From NCBI GenBank assembly GCA_002633025.1, contig NMRB01000872.1, forward strand, positions 122,643 to 186,642: 64,000 nucleotides of DNA, given 5' to 3'. A program made the position numbers and the translations under genes. How positions within the stretch are numbered: the first letter of the stretch is position 1; every line of letters starts with the position of its first letter. This document shows positions 21,732-30,794 of the stretch, one piece after another. The DNA is from Notospermus geniculatus (taxonomy: Eukaryota; Nemertea; Pilidiophora; Heteronemertea; Lineidae). Under the pieces are notes generated by a model. It did not search any database. It had not been told where the DNA came from and saw nothing but the letters and a program-made list of their open reading frames with translations.

Positions 21732-21803
21732 ACCATATCTATAATTATTATTATTACTCTGCACCACCATTACCATCAGCTCCACCAATTTACTCTTAAT
21801 TAA

Positions 21804-22814
21804 ATGCCAGATATAAACTATTTCATAGATCAACCAGAATGTGAAGAAGCCACATTTGAAATTTATTTAGAGAATTATTATTTTATAAAATCTATTACTT
21901 TAAAAAATATTTCATTTTATAATTCTTGGTGGTCAGGTGATTTTATCCCAGAAGGTGTAAAAGTTTTTCATTTTTTAATCACCGATCGTGGGTATGAAAA
22001 AAGTGAAATTCTAAATGTTGCAGAAGAATGCTCCAGAACTATGAATGTTCCAAGATATCCTAATGAAAGCCTTGAAGAATATGCTGAAAGGTTTGACCAA
22101 GCAACTGATTTATGCATTGATAATTTGAAACTAAAATATAACTATAAGGATAAATTCGTGGTAAAAAAATTTTTTGATTATGATTTTCTATTTCATCAGC
22201 ATTTTAGTTTATCTGAGTTCTGCAATAGATGGCAGTTTATGATAGAAGATCGTGATATAAAACATGTTAAACTTTATTGTGATAATTATAACTACATTAT
22301 CATTGAATTAACAGATAATAAGGAGTTTAAACTTGAGGAGTTGTTTACAACCAGACCGAGTGACGTAACTCAAACTGGTCCTGATGAAGAGGGAAGAAGA
22401 ATAAAAATTAACCGCGATAATCGAGTAGTAGAATATCTGATAAAAATAGTTAATAAATGGTTAGGATTTAAACAGGAAAAATTCGATAAAAAAGGAAAAT
22501 ACTATTCAACTAGACCATTACCGTTTTACGTCACCAATCTCTTTCTAAGGTGTGATTTACATCAAAATACTCTTCAAAATAATCAGAACTCGAATATTTT
22601 ATGTTCTATACCAGTTAAAGATGGTGACCAGATTAAACTGCAAAGATTTATTCCAAACTACACACGAAGAGTAGACAAAGCAACAAATCATCTAACATTC
22701 CAGATAACTGACAAAAATGGGAAATTAGTCAATTTTAGAGGATGTAAATTAATGTTTCATTTTACTCTTGAAACAGAACCAATTGTTATTCAGGAGGAAA
22801 CTTCTATTAACTAA
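21804..22814 (+). CDS. Putative jelly-roll structural protein, paralogue 1, 336 aa
   Basis: It shares with the next gene an N-terminal block (PECEEATFEIYLENYYFIKS; FYNSWWSGDF) and a C-terminal block (DGDQIKLQRF; RRVDKATNHLTFQITDKNGK). The last block, ending VNFRG then FHFTLE, is like the closing strands of jelly-roll capsid or spike proteins. A middle region of about 90 residues is absent from the paralogue. The ATG is in TAAATG; the nearest stop is 72 bp upstream. A capsid-vertex or fibre role is inferred, not shown. Confidence 0.58.
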   Translation: MPDINYFIDQPECEEATFEIYLENYYFIKSITLKNISFYNSWWSGDFIPEGVKVFHFLITDRGYEKSEILNVAEECSRTMNVPRYPNESLEEYAERFDQATDLCIDNLKLKYNYKDKFVVKKFFDYDFLFHQHFSLSEFCNRWQFMIEDRDIKHVKLYCDNYNYIIIELTDNKEFKLEELFTTRPSDVTQTGPDEEGRRIKINRDNRVVEYLIKIVNKWLGFKQEKFDKKGKYYSTRPLPFYVTNLFLRCDLHQNTLQNNQNSNILCSIPVKDGDQIKLQRFIPNYTRRVDKATNHLTFQITDKNGKLVNFRGCKLMFHFTLETEPIVIQEETSIN

Positions 22815-23573
22815 ATGTCTAACCAACTCGATTTCTTTATCGATGAACCAGAATGTGAAGAAGCTATATTTGAATTTTATTTAGAGCATTACCATTTCAT
22901 AAAATCTATTACCGTAAAAAGTATAACATTTTACAACTCTTGGTGGACCGGAGATTTCTTCGAGAGTAAAGTTTTACTAATGAACTTAGCGTTAGCTGGT
23001 AAAACCATTAACTGGGAAGAAATACAATTGGATAGACATTATAGTTTGTCAGATTTTTGTCATTACCATAATAAATTCTTAAAAAAGAGAGATCGTGATC
23101 ATGTAAAACTTCACTGCGAGAACAACTATCTAGTAATTGAACTTCTCGAAGACAAAATTTTTAGATTATGGGAGTATGACCCAAAGGATGATTTAGAATA
23201 CAGAATAAGAAAAGAGTGGTTTGGGTTTAAACAAAATGATTTCAGTAGAAAAGGTAAATACTATTCTACTAAACCATTACTATTTTATGTAACAGATATA
23301 TTCCTCAGATGTAACCTAGCTAATCAGGAACATACTTTTTATAACTCCAAGCATTCAGATATTTTATGTTCTATACCAGTTGATGATGGTGATCAGATTA
23401 AACTTCAGAGATATGAACCAAACAGTTGCACAAGAAGAGTAGATAAAGCAACTAATCATTTGAAATTTCAGATAACAGATGAAAATGGAAAAGTTGTAAA
23501 TTTTAGAGGAACCTCGGTATTAATCCATTTTACTCTTGAAACTATAGAACTTTCACCAGTTTCACCTTTATAA
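22815..23573 (+). CDS. Putative jelly-roll structural protein, paralogue 2, 252 aa
   Basis: A tandem duplicate of the previous gene, missing its middle insert. The two align over PECEEAIFEFYLEHYHFIKS, FYNSWWTGDF, WFGFKQNDFSRKGKYYST and DGDQIKLQRYEPN. The shared ends and the loss or gain of ~80-90 residues between them suggest duplication followed by domain change, as seen in receptor-binding or vertex proteins. Start and upstream stop abut. The frame is intact. Confidence 0.58.
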   Translation: MSNQLDFFIDEPECEEAIFEFYLEHYHFIKSITVKSITFYNSWWTGDFFESKVLLMNLALAGKTINWEEIQLDRHYSLSDFCHYHNKFLKKRDRDHVKLHCENNYLVIELLEDKIFRLWEYDPKDDLEYRIRKEWFGFKQNDFSRKGKYYSTKPLLFYVTDIFLRCNLANQEHTFYNSKHSDILCSIPVDDGDQIKLQRYEPNSCTRRVDKATNHLKFQITDENGKVVNFRGTSVLIHFTLETIELSPVSPL

Positions 23574-23684
23574 ATGTTCAACAAATTTCATCTTCAACAA
23601 AGTAGGTATAATACAACTTTCTATACACCAGTTGATAAATTGCTTAAAAAAGATTACAAACCACCCGAGCATGAGAAATCATAG
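23574..23684 (+). CDS. Virus-like element micro-protein, 36 aa
   Basis: An ATG in TAAATG right after the previous stop opens a 36-codon frame (MFNKFHLQQSRYNTTFY at the N-terminus) that ends in TAG immediately before the next ATG. The exact fit between neighbouring genes and the shared start context argue that it is a real gene. It has no membrane helix and I do not recognise it. Confidence 0.6.
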   Translation: MFNKFHLQQSRYNTTFYTPVDKLLKKDYKPPEHEKS

Positions 23685-25061
23685 ATGGATAAGAAACCAA
23701 CAAAAGAGGAGTTGAAGCAAAACAAATTTGGAGTTAGTAAACCCACTGATAAACCTTTTGATTTTTTTAACTTTAAAGTTTATGTTACTCCAGATAAATT
23801 CTTTAAAGTTAGTTTACCAGATATTATTCCAAAAAGTATCAATTTTACAAACAAAGAAGATGTAATAAAATTTCAAAATCAACGAATGTGTGTTTATCAG
23901 AATCAGTTTAATATGGCTGTTTGGTGTTTAACAGCTGGGTGTGGTATATCCTTATATGACGTGAATTCTAAAGGTCCATTAGGTAATCTTGGACTAACAG
24001 TTTATAGATTTCATTTATATTACCAAATTAGAAAAATTTTTAAGTTTTTAGCAATTCCATTACCAACTGATACCGCTTTTAAAGAACTTGATAATAATAT
24101 AAACATGACGAATTATGTTAGATTAAAGAAAGAATTTAACATTAGTGACCATAAAGATTTCTACATTCACGAACCTTTACCATACGATTATAACCCAAAT
24201 TACAATTTTTGGGATGGAATACCTAAAGCTAATTTTAAAACTATGTTTAGTGGAAATTATAAGTATAAAGGTCCAGATAAAATTGGTTATATGTTCACTA
24301 CAGATTGGGATAATGGAGCGGAAGAAACGAAACAGGCGAGTAATTTCTTCTTCGATATAGGGCCATATTTATTTGATAACAAGATGAGGAGTGAGTACAC
24401 TTTTGATGTTTTAAAACAACCTGATTATCCAAGATATATGAAATTCATTCCAACTACATATAGTTCGCTAACCACGGCTGGAATGGTAAGATTAAACGAT
24501 TCGATTAGAGCATTTGTTGTTTGTATTTTGGAAGCACAAACAGGAGCAAGATCGGCAATCATTGGTAACTCCTCGGCCTCACTAATCGCACACATAAGGG
24601 GCACAGTCCGCGTGAGCTACTGCGAAACTAATGTATTAGGCCAGCCCTGTATACCACGATATATAAATACACACAGCACACCTGGATGACCTAATTTCTG
24701 TCCGCAGTGAAGTACACCTGACTGCGGACAAGATTTTGCAGTAGCTCATGCGGTGTGTGTCCCTAATGAGAAGCATTTTCTCCAAGTATTGGAGGAGAAA
24801 ATCGATGAAAAACCCGATGCTTCAAAATCGATTGACGACTACCAGAAGATAGTAAGTGACGCAAAAATCAGATTAGATTATGTTATTGGTCCTAATCTTT
24901 ACATAATCAGCTCGGATATGGTTTTAAAACAGGGGATAATAGATACTTACAACAATAAAATCAAGGTAGCAAATAGTAGTATGACACCCGGGAAAAATGA
25001 TATAAATAGAGAAAAAAGAACATTACCACCATTAATGGAAGGTGACACAGTAAAAACATAG
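23685..25061 (+). pseudogene. Virus-like element conserved protein (~430 aa) split by a MITE
   Basis: The N-terminal part (23685-24596) has FDFFNFKVYVTPDKFFKVSL, IKFQNQRMCVYQNQFNMAVW and, near its end, VRLNDSIRAFVVCILEAQTG. The C-terminal part resumes after the MITE at about 24765 with HFLQVLEEKID, DAKIRLDYVIGPNLYIIS and GIIDTYNNKIKVANSS, ending at 25061. From memory, related uncharacterised proteins in other marine invertebrates carry both parts in one chain, so I read this as one gene cut by an insertion. The distance between target-site copies (169 bp) also changes the frame. The start codon follows TAG, one of the two exceptions to the TAAATG rule. Confidence 0.65.
24598..24763. mobile_element. 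Harbinger-like MITE inserted in a virus-like gene
   Basis: Imperfect ~30-bp inverted repeats: GGGGCACAGTCCGCGTGAGC on the left, mirrored by a right end that reads GGGACACACACCGCATGAGC on the other strand. TAA flanks both sides (24595-24597 and 24764-24766), the 3-bp target typical of PIF/Harbinger elements. A second hairpin (CTGCGGACA/TGTCCGCAG) lies inside. It interrupts the reading frame of the host gene. Confidence 0.75.
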
Positions 25062-25070
25062 AGAACAAAA

Positions 25071-25253
25071 GTGAATGACGAAACTGAAAAAAACGCAAAA
25101 ACCAAAAAAACCGAAGTGAAAACTAATACTGAAAAGACCGAAGCGAAAACCGAAACAGAAATAAAAGCCGCAACAGATGATCACGAAAATATGAAATTCA
25201 TTGTATTTGGTGTAACAGGCGCATTAGTTGGTATAGCTCTTCTTTTACGATAA
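25071..25253 (+). CDS. Virus-like element small membrane protein, 60 aa
   Basis: The first ~40 residues are Lys/Glu/Thr repeats (TEKNAKTKKTEVKTNTEKT); the rest is one membrane helix, MKFIVFGVTGALVGIALLL, ending in Arg. The frame begins with GTG at 25071 in the context AAAAGTGAATG, where all but one of its neighbours have ATG in TAAATG. The start codon may therefore have been lost by mutation in this copy. Function unknown. Confidence 0.5.
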   Translation: MNDETEKNAKTKKTEVKTNTEKTEAKTETEIKAATDDHENMKFIVFGVTGALVGIALLLR

Positions 25254-25257
25254 TTAA

Positions 25258-26451
25258 ATGGAAGATTACGATCCCGCAGGTCTTGAATTGAAAGAACAGT
25301 TGGATAGGTTAGGAGCTGCTGGTGAAAACCCTGATGAAATGCAAGAAACAAGTTTTACATACGATACTAATACTCAGTATAATACTGATGGTGTAAATTT
25401 ACAAACCAGTGATGATATGGGTTTTACTTCACCAATTAAACTAACAAGAGGTAGGGCAATTGAAGTAATCCGTAGAGATTGGGAAGAATGGGAGAGACGA
25501 GAAAGAAAAATAACTTTAAATGAAAAGGATCTCAGGGAAACGCTTAAAAATTCAAAAATAGGTTTGAGTCCAACAGACGGGGGTATAAAATTAGTAGCTG
25601 AAAGAATAGAAGTAAAAGGAGGCAACTACCATTTCTTTCCAGATCCAAGATATTTTGATGTTAAAAATATGACAGACGACCAGCTAGAAAATCTCTCACC
25701 TGATAAATCTATACGTTTAACTAAGGTAAAACCCAGGGGTGAACTTTATCCCATGAGTACTATGGCAACACGGTATGGTAAAGATTTTGCTAGATATTTT
25801 AAAAATCTTATTGANCTAGAACAAATAAAAAAATTGAAAGATGAAAAAGATGAAAAAGATGAGGAACTTAAATCGTTGAGAAAGAAAGATTGGGAAGCAA
25901 GTATTGCCGAAGAAACACAGGTTAAAAGATTGAAAAGATCGTTCCTTGATATTGTGAAAAATAATTCAAATTTGCCATTAAAAGTTAGACTTCAGTTACT
26001 TTTTAAACTTGAGGGAATAACAGTCGGTTCTATAATTACCGCCATTGTAACAACGATCACTAGTATCGCTTTAGCCATCAGTCTCAGTTTGAAAAGTATC
26101 ATAGCTCCTAAACCTAAACCACCGGGACCACCTAAACCCAGTCCACAACCCGGTCCACAACCTGATCCAAAACCTGATCCACAACCCGATCCATCTAAAC
26201 CTACCAATCCAGTAAAAGAAGGATTAAAGAAATTCGCTGAATGGTTAAAAGAATTAGCTAAGAAATCATTTGCCGCTTTACCAGCAATAATCGGATCAAT
26301 AGTTTCGTTTATCTTAAAATCAGCTGCTGCTGCTGTTGGATTTTTAGCAGAGCATATGATTATCCTCACAATCATTATTGTTAGTTCTATAGTTTATGGA
26401 CTTGTTGAAGGGGTTCGTTATATCAAAAACCGTGGTAGATCTGTTAAATAA
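25258..26451 (+). CDS. Virus-like element large membrane protein with proline-rich linker, 397 aa
   Basis: Residues 1-190 look soluble (LTRGRAIEVIRRDWEEWERR; GGNYHFFPDPRYFDVKNMTD; YPMSTMATRYGKDFARYFKN). A charged coiled-coil stretch follows, then a hydrophobic segment, VGSIITAIVTTITSIALAI (about 259-277). A linker of PKP/PQP/PDP repeats (about 287-320) leads to two more hydrophobic segments (SFAALPAIIGSIVSFIL and MIILTIIIVSSIVYG). One ambiguous base at 25815 makes one residue unknown. It may be a virion membrane or entry-related protein, but that is only inference. Start in TAAATG, 4 bp after the previous stop. Confidence 0.62.
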   Translation: MEDYDPAGLELKEQLDRLGAAGENPDEMQETSFTYDTNTQYNTDGVNLQTSDDMGFTSPIKLTRGRAIEVIRRDWEEWERRERKITLNEKDLRETLKNSKIGLSPTDGGIKLVAERIEVKGGNYHFFPDPRYFDVKNMTDDQLENLSPDKSIRLTKVKPRGELYPMSTMATRYGKDFARYFKNLIXLEQIKKLKDEKDEKDEELKSLRKKDWEASIAEETQVKRLKRSFLDIVKNNSNLPLKVRLQLLFKLEGITVGSIITAIVTTITSIALAISLSLKSIIAPKPKPPGPPKPSPQPGPQPDPKPDPQPDPSKPTNPVKEGLKKFAEWLKELAKKSFAALPAIIGSIVSFILKSAAAAVGFLAEHMIILTIIIVSSIVYGLVEGVRYIKNRGRSVK

Positions 26452-27712
26452 ATGGCAACAGGAAAGATACTGAATACAGTTAGGAGTCTCAGAATTCCAC
26501 TCGGTTTAAAAGCTGAAAGACAGCATCATGTTATTACTAATAATCCTTCATCGGCAAATCCAAAAGAAACATTATACATAAGAGTACCGAGATTAACAGA
26601 AAATGTAGTTTTTGTACCAGACTCATTCTATTTATCAGCTGATGTTGATCTTTCAGGTCATAATAGTAATTACGTTGTTAATAATCTTGGTAGAAATCTA
26701 ATCGCAAAATTAGTTGTAAAATGGGGAACCGAGGCAATATTTCAACTTGATGATTATAATTTATACGCCAGTTTTAAAGATTTATGGTTAACCAAAAATG
26801 AAAGAGATAATTCAGTATTTCAAGGTATTCAAGCTAAGCAACTTAGACAACTAAGATCAGGAGTTGCAGAAGCACGGGTGCAAGGAGAATCAACCGCACA
26901 GAAAATACTTAAGACAGTTTATGAAAGTAAATACAAGATTCCTTTAGATTTTGAGTTAATGTCTACACACGCACCGTTTTATAAATTTCCTATTAGGGAA
27001 GATATTATTTTTGAAATAACTCTAGCACCTAAAGAAGATATAATTGTCACTGGTAATGTTGCAAATATGAATTATGAGTTAAAAAATATATGTTTAGAAT
27101 ATGACACAGTAACTAATGANTGAAACATTAGCTAGGCAGTTAAGTGCTAACTATAATGCAGGTTTTTCCATTCTTTACGATTGGGTTGATCATTTTAAAA
27201 CCGTTAGTGTTGCAGCAGCCGATACTTTGATTAATGAAAATATTAACTTTCCTAGAAGGTCGATAAAAGGTGTACTGCTGTTATTTATTTCAGATTATAC
27301 CGATGGAACAAGGGATTCCGAGAAGTTTGAAAATCCTGGTATAGCTAAAGTTAAGATTACAATTGAAGGAATAGCTAACAAAGTATACCCGGAAGGGATG
27401 AGAACTTTGGATCAATGGTTAGAAATTAGAAAACATTTCATGAGTGAGAATACTAAAAAAACAGATGATTGTTACATGACTTTAGAAAAATATTACGGTG
27501 ATAAAAATCATTACGGTTTATGGATTGATCTTAGAACTACCGAAGATAATACTTTACATGGTTCTGGTAAAAAATTACAAAACACTAAAGATGGAATACA
27601 GTTATCGATTACGAAAACTTCTGGAAAAGGACCTTATAAAATGCACATTTTCATTATTGCTGATGCACAAGTAAATATAAATAACCAGCAATTAGCAAGT
27701 CTTCAACATTGA
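26452..27712 (+). pseudogene. Putative double jelly-roll major capsid protein, ~420 aa, frame broken at an ambiguous base
   Basis: Two frames, 26452-27120 and 27116-27712, form one protein. The N-terminal half (ETLYIRVPRLTENVVFVPDS; NNLGRNLIAKLVVKWGTEAI) and C-terminal half (GVLLLFISDYTDG; YGLWIDLRTTEDNTLHGSG; PYKMHIFIIADAQVNI) are both strand-rich, as in two stacked jelly rolls. Length and position, after the membrane proteins in a block with a packaging ATPase, fit a major capsid protein of the Polinton-like kind. The family seems widespread in invertebrate genomes. The break coincides with the N at 27120, so an assembly error is as likely as a mutation. Confidence 0.55.
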
Positions 27713-27751
27713 GCTTTGCTCCGTTTCACGTTAGGTTTTTCTTCTAAATAA

Positions 27752-27994
27752 ATGGCAGATATGGAGATGGGTAAAAAAGATTTTGTGAATACTTTGTATC
27801 AGAGTACTCTTTTAGCTGGAGTAACAATTGGTTATTCCTATGTATTGAGAAGATTTCTTAGGATAAACATCAGCTCCCCGAGTCAAGCTAATTTAGAAGA
27901 GATTTTAAAACTTGGTGGAGTCGTTGCCGTCAGCAATATGAGTTTAGATTATTTATACCAACAGGGAATTATTCCACATAATATAATGAAATAA
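27752..27994 (+). CDS. Virus-like element small membrane protein, 80 aa
   Basis: It begins MADMEMGKKDFVNTLYQSTL and has one or two moderately hydrophobic helices (LLAGVTIGYSYVLRRFLRI; LGGVVAVSNMSLDYLY). The ATG lies in TAAATG, 39 bp after the upstream stop, so again the motif is independent of the stop codon. Short conserved proteins of this kind follow the putative capsid gene in relatives, to my recollection. Function unknown. Confidence 0.62.
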   Translation: MADMEMGKKDFVNTLYQSTLLAGVTIGYSYVLRRFLRINISSPSQANLEEILKLGGVVAVSNMSLDYLYQQGIIPHNIMK

Positions 27995-28010
27995 AAGTTC
28001 TACTATATAA

Positions 28011-28480
28011 ATGTGGAACACAACGAAGTTGAACAATAAGCAAAAGAAAGAATTAAATTTAATTGAAACTATTGAGCTTTGCTCACGCTCTGCGGATAAC
28101 GATTATACACAGTGCAGAGGAGATAAACTATGCTGTGGAGAAAGTAAACCACTTATAGAGTTTTCTCCCTCTGCTTTAAAATGTATTTGTAAGGAATGTT
28201 CTAAAAAAATAACAGAAAAAATAGACGAGATAAAATAGATAATAGCTTAGATAGATATATAGATGAGAAAATAAGAAACCGTTTTTCAAAAGTTGGAATA
28301 TTCTCATCAGTTTTAAAATGTTCAAAAAAATTCTTTTACGATTGGATTAAATCTCAGAGTAAGGACCCGTTTAACGAGCACTTTGACCATGTTATACCAA
28401 TTCATTTTTTAAACAATTTTCTAACGCTTCTTTATTTTTATTAATTAGAGATAGTTGGATAAATATTATGCCGTTAGTTT
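28011..28480 (+). pseudogene. HNH-type endonuclease, frameshifted and truncated
   Basis: The intact first frame (28011-28238) has two cysteine pairs, CRGDKLCCGESKPLIEF and CICKECSKK, of the zinc-ribbon kind that precedes HNH domains. About 10 bp before its stop the coding sense moves to another frame (NRFSKVGIFSSVLKCSKKFF, then HFDHVIPIHFL), which holds the DH of the HNH motif. A second frame change follows near 28415. The last residues, WINIMPLV, resemble the next conserved HNH block, and the gene stops at 28481 where a Penelope-like fragment starts. Such nucleases are common in giant-virus-like elements. Confidence 0.55.
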
Positions 28481-28662
28481 CGCCCAGTAGTTTCTTGTTC
28501 TGGTTCCTTGACGGAGAAAGTCTCCGAGATAGTGGACCACTTCCTCAAGCCCTATCTCCCTTCAGTTACGTCTTATCTCAAGGATACCAAGGATTTCCTC
28601 AGCAAGGTGCGTGACTTAGGTACATTACCACAAGGAGCACTCCTTGTCACCCTTGATGTTAA
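28481..28662 (+). pseudogene. Penelope-like element reverse transcriptase fragment
   Basis: One open stretch encodes SGSLTEKVSEIVDHFLKPYL, then SYLKDTKDFLSKV and GALLVTLDV. This is the segment of Penelope-like reverse transcriptases just before and into the first catalytic aspartate block. It stops abruptly at 28662 and has no other part of the element around it. It starts exactly where the HNH gene is cut. Confidence 0.72.
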
Positions 28663-28717
28663 TTTCTGGTAGGTCACCGCGGATAGCAATGCTGTTTCAC
28701 GCTGCCATTATTACCTA

Positions 28718-28897
28718 GGTTACACTGCATAAACGTCCGGGCTCAGCCCGGGTTTTGGCGTTTACACCTGTGAATCGCCGTGTCTAAATAAAGCCCGGCC
28801 TTTTCGTCCCATACATGTACATTCTCAAAAAGCCCGGGCTTATTTCAGACCCGGGCTTCAATTCAAAAAGTCCGGGCTTTTTCAGACAGGTGTAACC
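28718..28897. repeat. GC-rich MITE-like element
   Basis: The ends are GGTTACAC (28718-28725) and GTGTAACC (28890-28897). Inside, GCCCGGGCT and TCCGGGCT words recur about six times in both orientations. No coding frame. Confidence 0.5.
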
Positions 28898-29382
28898 ACG
28901 GCTTAACTACCGGTACTAGTAATTACATGTACGTAATTCCGAGGTAAAATAGGTTTGGTGCATTTGACCAAAAACAGATAAGTCGGGTTTTATATTTTGA
29001 TACAGAATGAATACAGGATGACTATTTGAGCAAACTATTGTCCATGTCCCTGGACTCTAGCTCTCCCATTCACATCACACCGACATGCGCCGCCCAATTC
29101 AGCGACCTCTCGAAACTGCTTCATTATCAACTCACATCATCTCAGTCTAGTGTGAACGTACATGTAGAGTGGAAAAAATGATCTGACTGCAAAAAGCTCT
29201 GACAAAATGTAATTTTGCGAAAAATTTGCGAGGCAAATGCGTGGTCTTCGTGAATACCACGCATCGCATAATTTGCGAGCACGCAAACCGATCGCAACGC
29301 AAATATTTGCGATCTCTTCGTGAATAAGGCCCCAGGTACGGAGGACGGAATAAAAATTAAAAAAAACTTCGGCTCAGTTAAT
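28898..29382. other. Noncoding stretch
   Basis: No gene. It includes a region of TTTGCGA/GCAAAT words with local dyads at about 29215-29320, ending near GAATAAGGCCCC, which looks like an old MITE. Confidence 0.35.
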
Positions 29383-29520
29383 TTTTTTCATTTTCAGCTT
29401 TAGAATGGCAAGTTCGACAAATCGGAGGAAATAAAAAATTTAAAAAAACTCAAAAAATGCATTTTTTTCATTTTCAGCTTTAGAATGGCAAGTTCGACAA
29501 ATCGGAGGAAATAAAAAACT
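29383..29520. repeat. ~80-bp tandem duplication
   Basis: A block containing CATTTTCAGCTTTAGAATGG and CGACAAATCGGAGG occurs near 29391 and again ~80 bp on (near 29471), with A/T homopolymers between. Copies of CAAAAAATGCCTCTTTTCT follow. Confidence 0.75.
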
Positions 29521-30794
29521 CAAAAAAAACTCAAAAAATGCCTCTTTTCTCAAAAAATGCCTCTTTTCTGCTTTTCTCATTTTCTTAGTTACGCTTACCA
29601 TTTAGACTCACTTCCTTTCCACAGGGAGAGGCACCATGTAACTCCAAAAGGGCCGAACCTTGCTCCTCGCACTCTGGATATCCTGATGGGGGGGGGGGCA
29701 AAATGTAGAAGTGGGAAAAGACTTTCTATAAAATGGATTGAAAGTAATACAGGTCCTTAGGATCGTTTGTTGTAAATTGTATTTGTTATGCCTCGTTTGT
29801 ATCGCAAGTGCCAGTGCACTGTGTGTTGGTACTTTCCAGCTGTACGATTTCATTTCCTTTCCAGCACCTGTAATGCAGGCTGCATAGCTTCCTCCTTTGC
29901 AAGGGTTCTTAGCTTGCTACTCTGGCGGCTCTTCATCCCTTCACCAGGTTCACACAATGTGTGTGGATAGAGTAGCAAGCTAAGAACCCTTGCAAGGGTG
30001 GATGGCAGATCGATTACAATTAAAATAGCTGAGTCAAAGAGACATCAGCTTGAGACACAAAGGCAACACAGATACATCTCAAAACTGTTTTGTTATTAAT
30101 ATAAAAAATGAACTTTGCACCTGACTAGAGACAGAACTAGAGTTCGACTTGTTGTACCAACTCCTTCCGAAACCACTGACTGTCCGTATGAAGGGTATGG
30201 TGCCCCACTAAGAGTGTAGGAAAATGGACACCCTTCACAACAAGTACATTCAGGGAGTGGTTTTGGAAGATGTTTCAATTGCTCTTTTAAGAATCAGGAT
30301 TTTGCAACCTATGCATAGCACAACATGTTTGAGCCATGAATGCATTTCAGTGAGTAGGCTACATAATTTCGACATTGCCTTACTTCTCAGCACTCACTCT
30401 CCCTGACATATCACACTCTGGTATGATACACTGACAGTCATTTTAACATAACAGAATGACTTAGGCTCTCTGAGCAAGCTTGAAAAAATACACATGATAA
30501 AAACCATTAATTCGTGATTACAATAACTAAGGTAAAAGTAACAGTCATTTTAACATCAACAGAATGACTTTGGGCTCTCTGAGCCTGAGATTTATGACAG
30601 CACAAATTAGTCAACATGTTTTACAAAAGATCATTTCAACATGAACAGAAAGGGTACAGGATCTCAACAACCCTCTCTTCAAAGCTTCTTCTCTCTGTAT
30701 TACATCATGGTGATTGATGACCACTTTAACTGCACCGCAGTACAGTATCACACTGGAACAGAACACAAATTTACTCAAGTGCATGGTCAAACAT
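29521..30794. other. Repeat-rich noncoding stretch
   Basis: It contains a run of ~10 Gs at 29688-29698, a hairpin (29893-30001, listed separately), and a repeated ~35-bp word around CAGAATGACTT, GGCTCTCTGAGC (near 30450 and 30560). No supported gene. Confidence 0.4.
29896..29996. repeat. Hairpin element with 28-bp perfect arms
   Basis: 29896-29923 and 29969-29996 are exact reverse complements (the arm includes AAGGGTTCTTAGCTTGC) around a 45-bp loop. It looks like a short MITE. Confidence 0.7.

Larger units (their letters stand above)
15787..28480 (+). mobile_element. Integrated virus-like element (Polinton-like morphogenesis module), decayed
   Basis: About 15 plus-strand genes, spaced 0-75 bp apart or overlapping, with AT-rich composition unlike the flanks. 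The signature gene is a packaging ATPase (18205). Putative capsid genes (19962, 21804, 22815, 26452), small membrane proteins and a broken HNH nuclease accompany it. Nearly all starts lie in TAAATG. No family B DNA polymerase, rve integrase or adenain-like protease is visible, so the element is partial or belongs to a lineage organised differently. It is damaged by MITEs (16266, 24598), single-base frameshifts and a Penelope-like junction at 28481. Confidence 0.75.
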
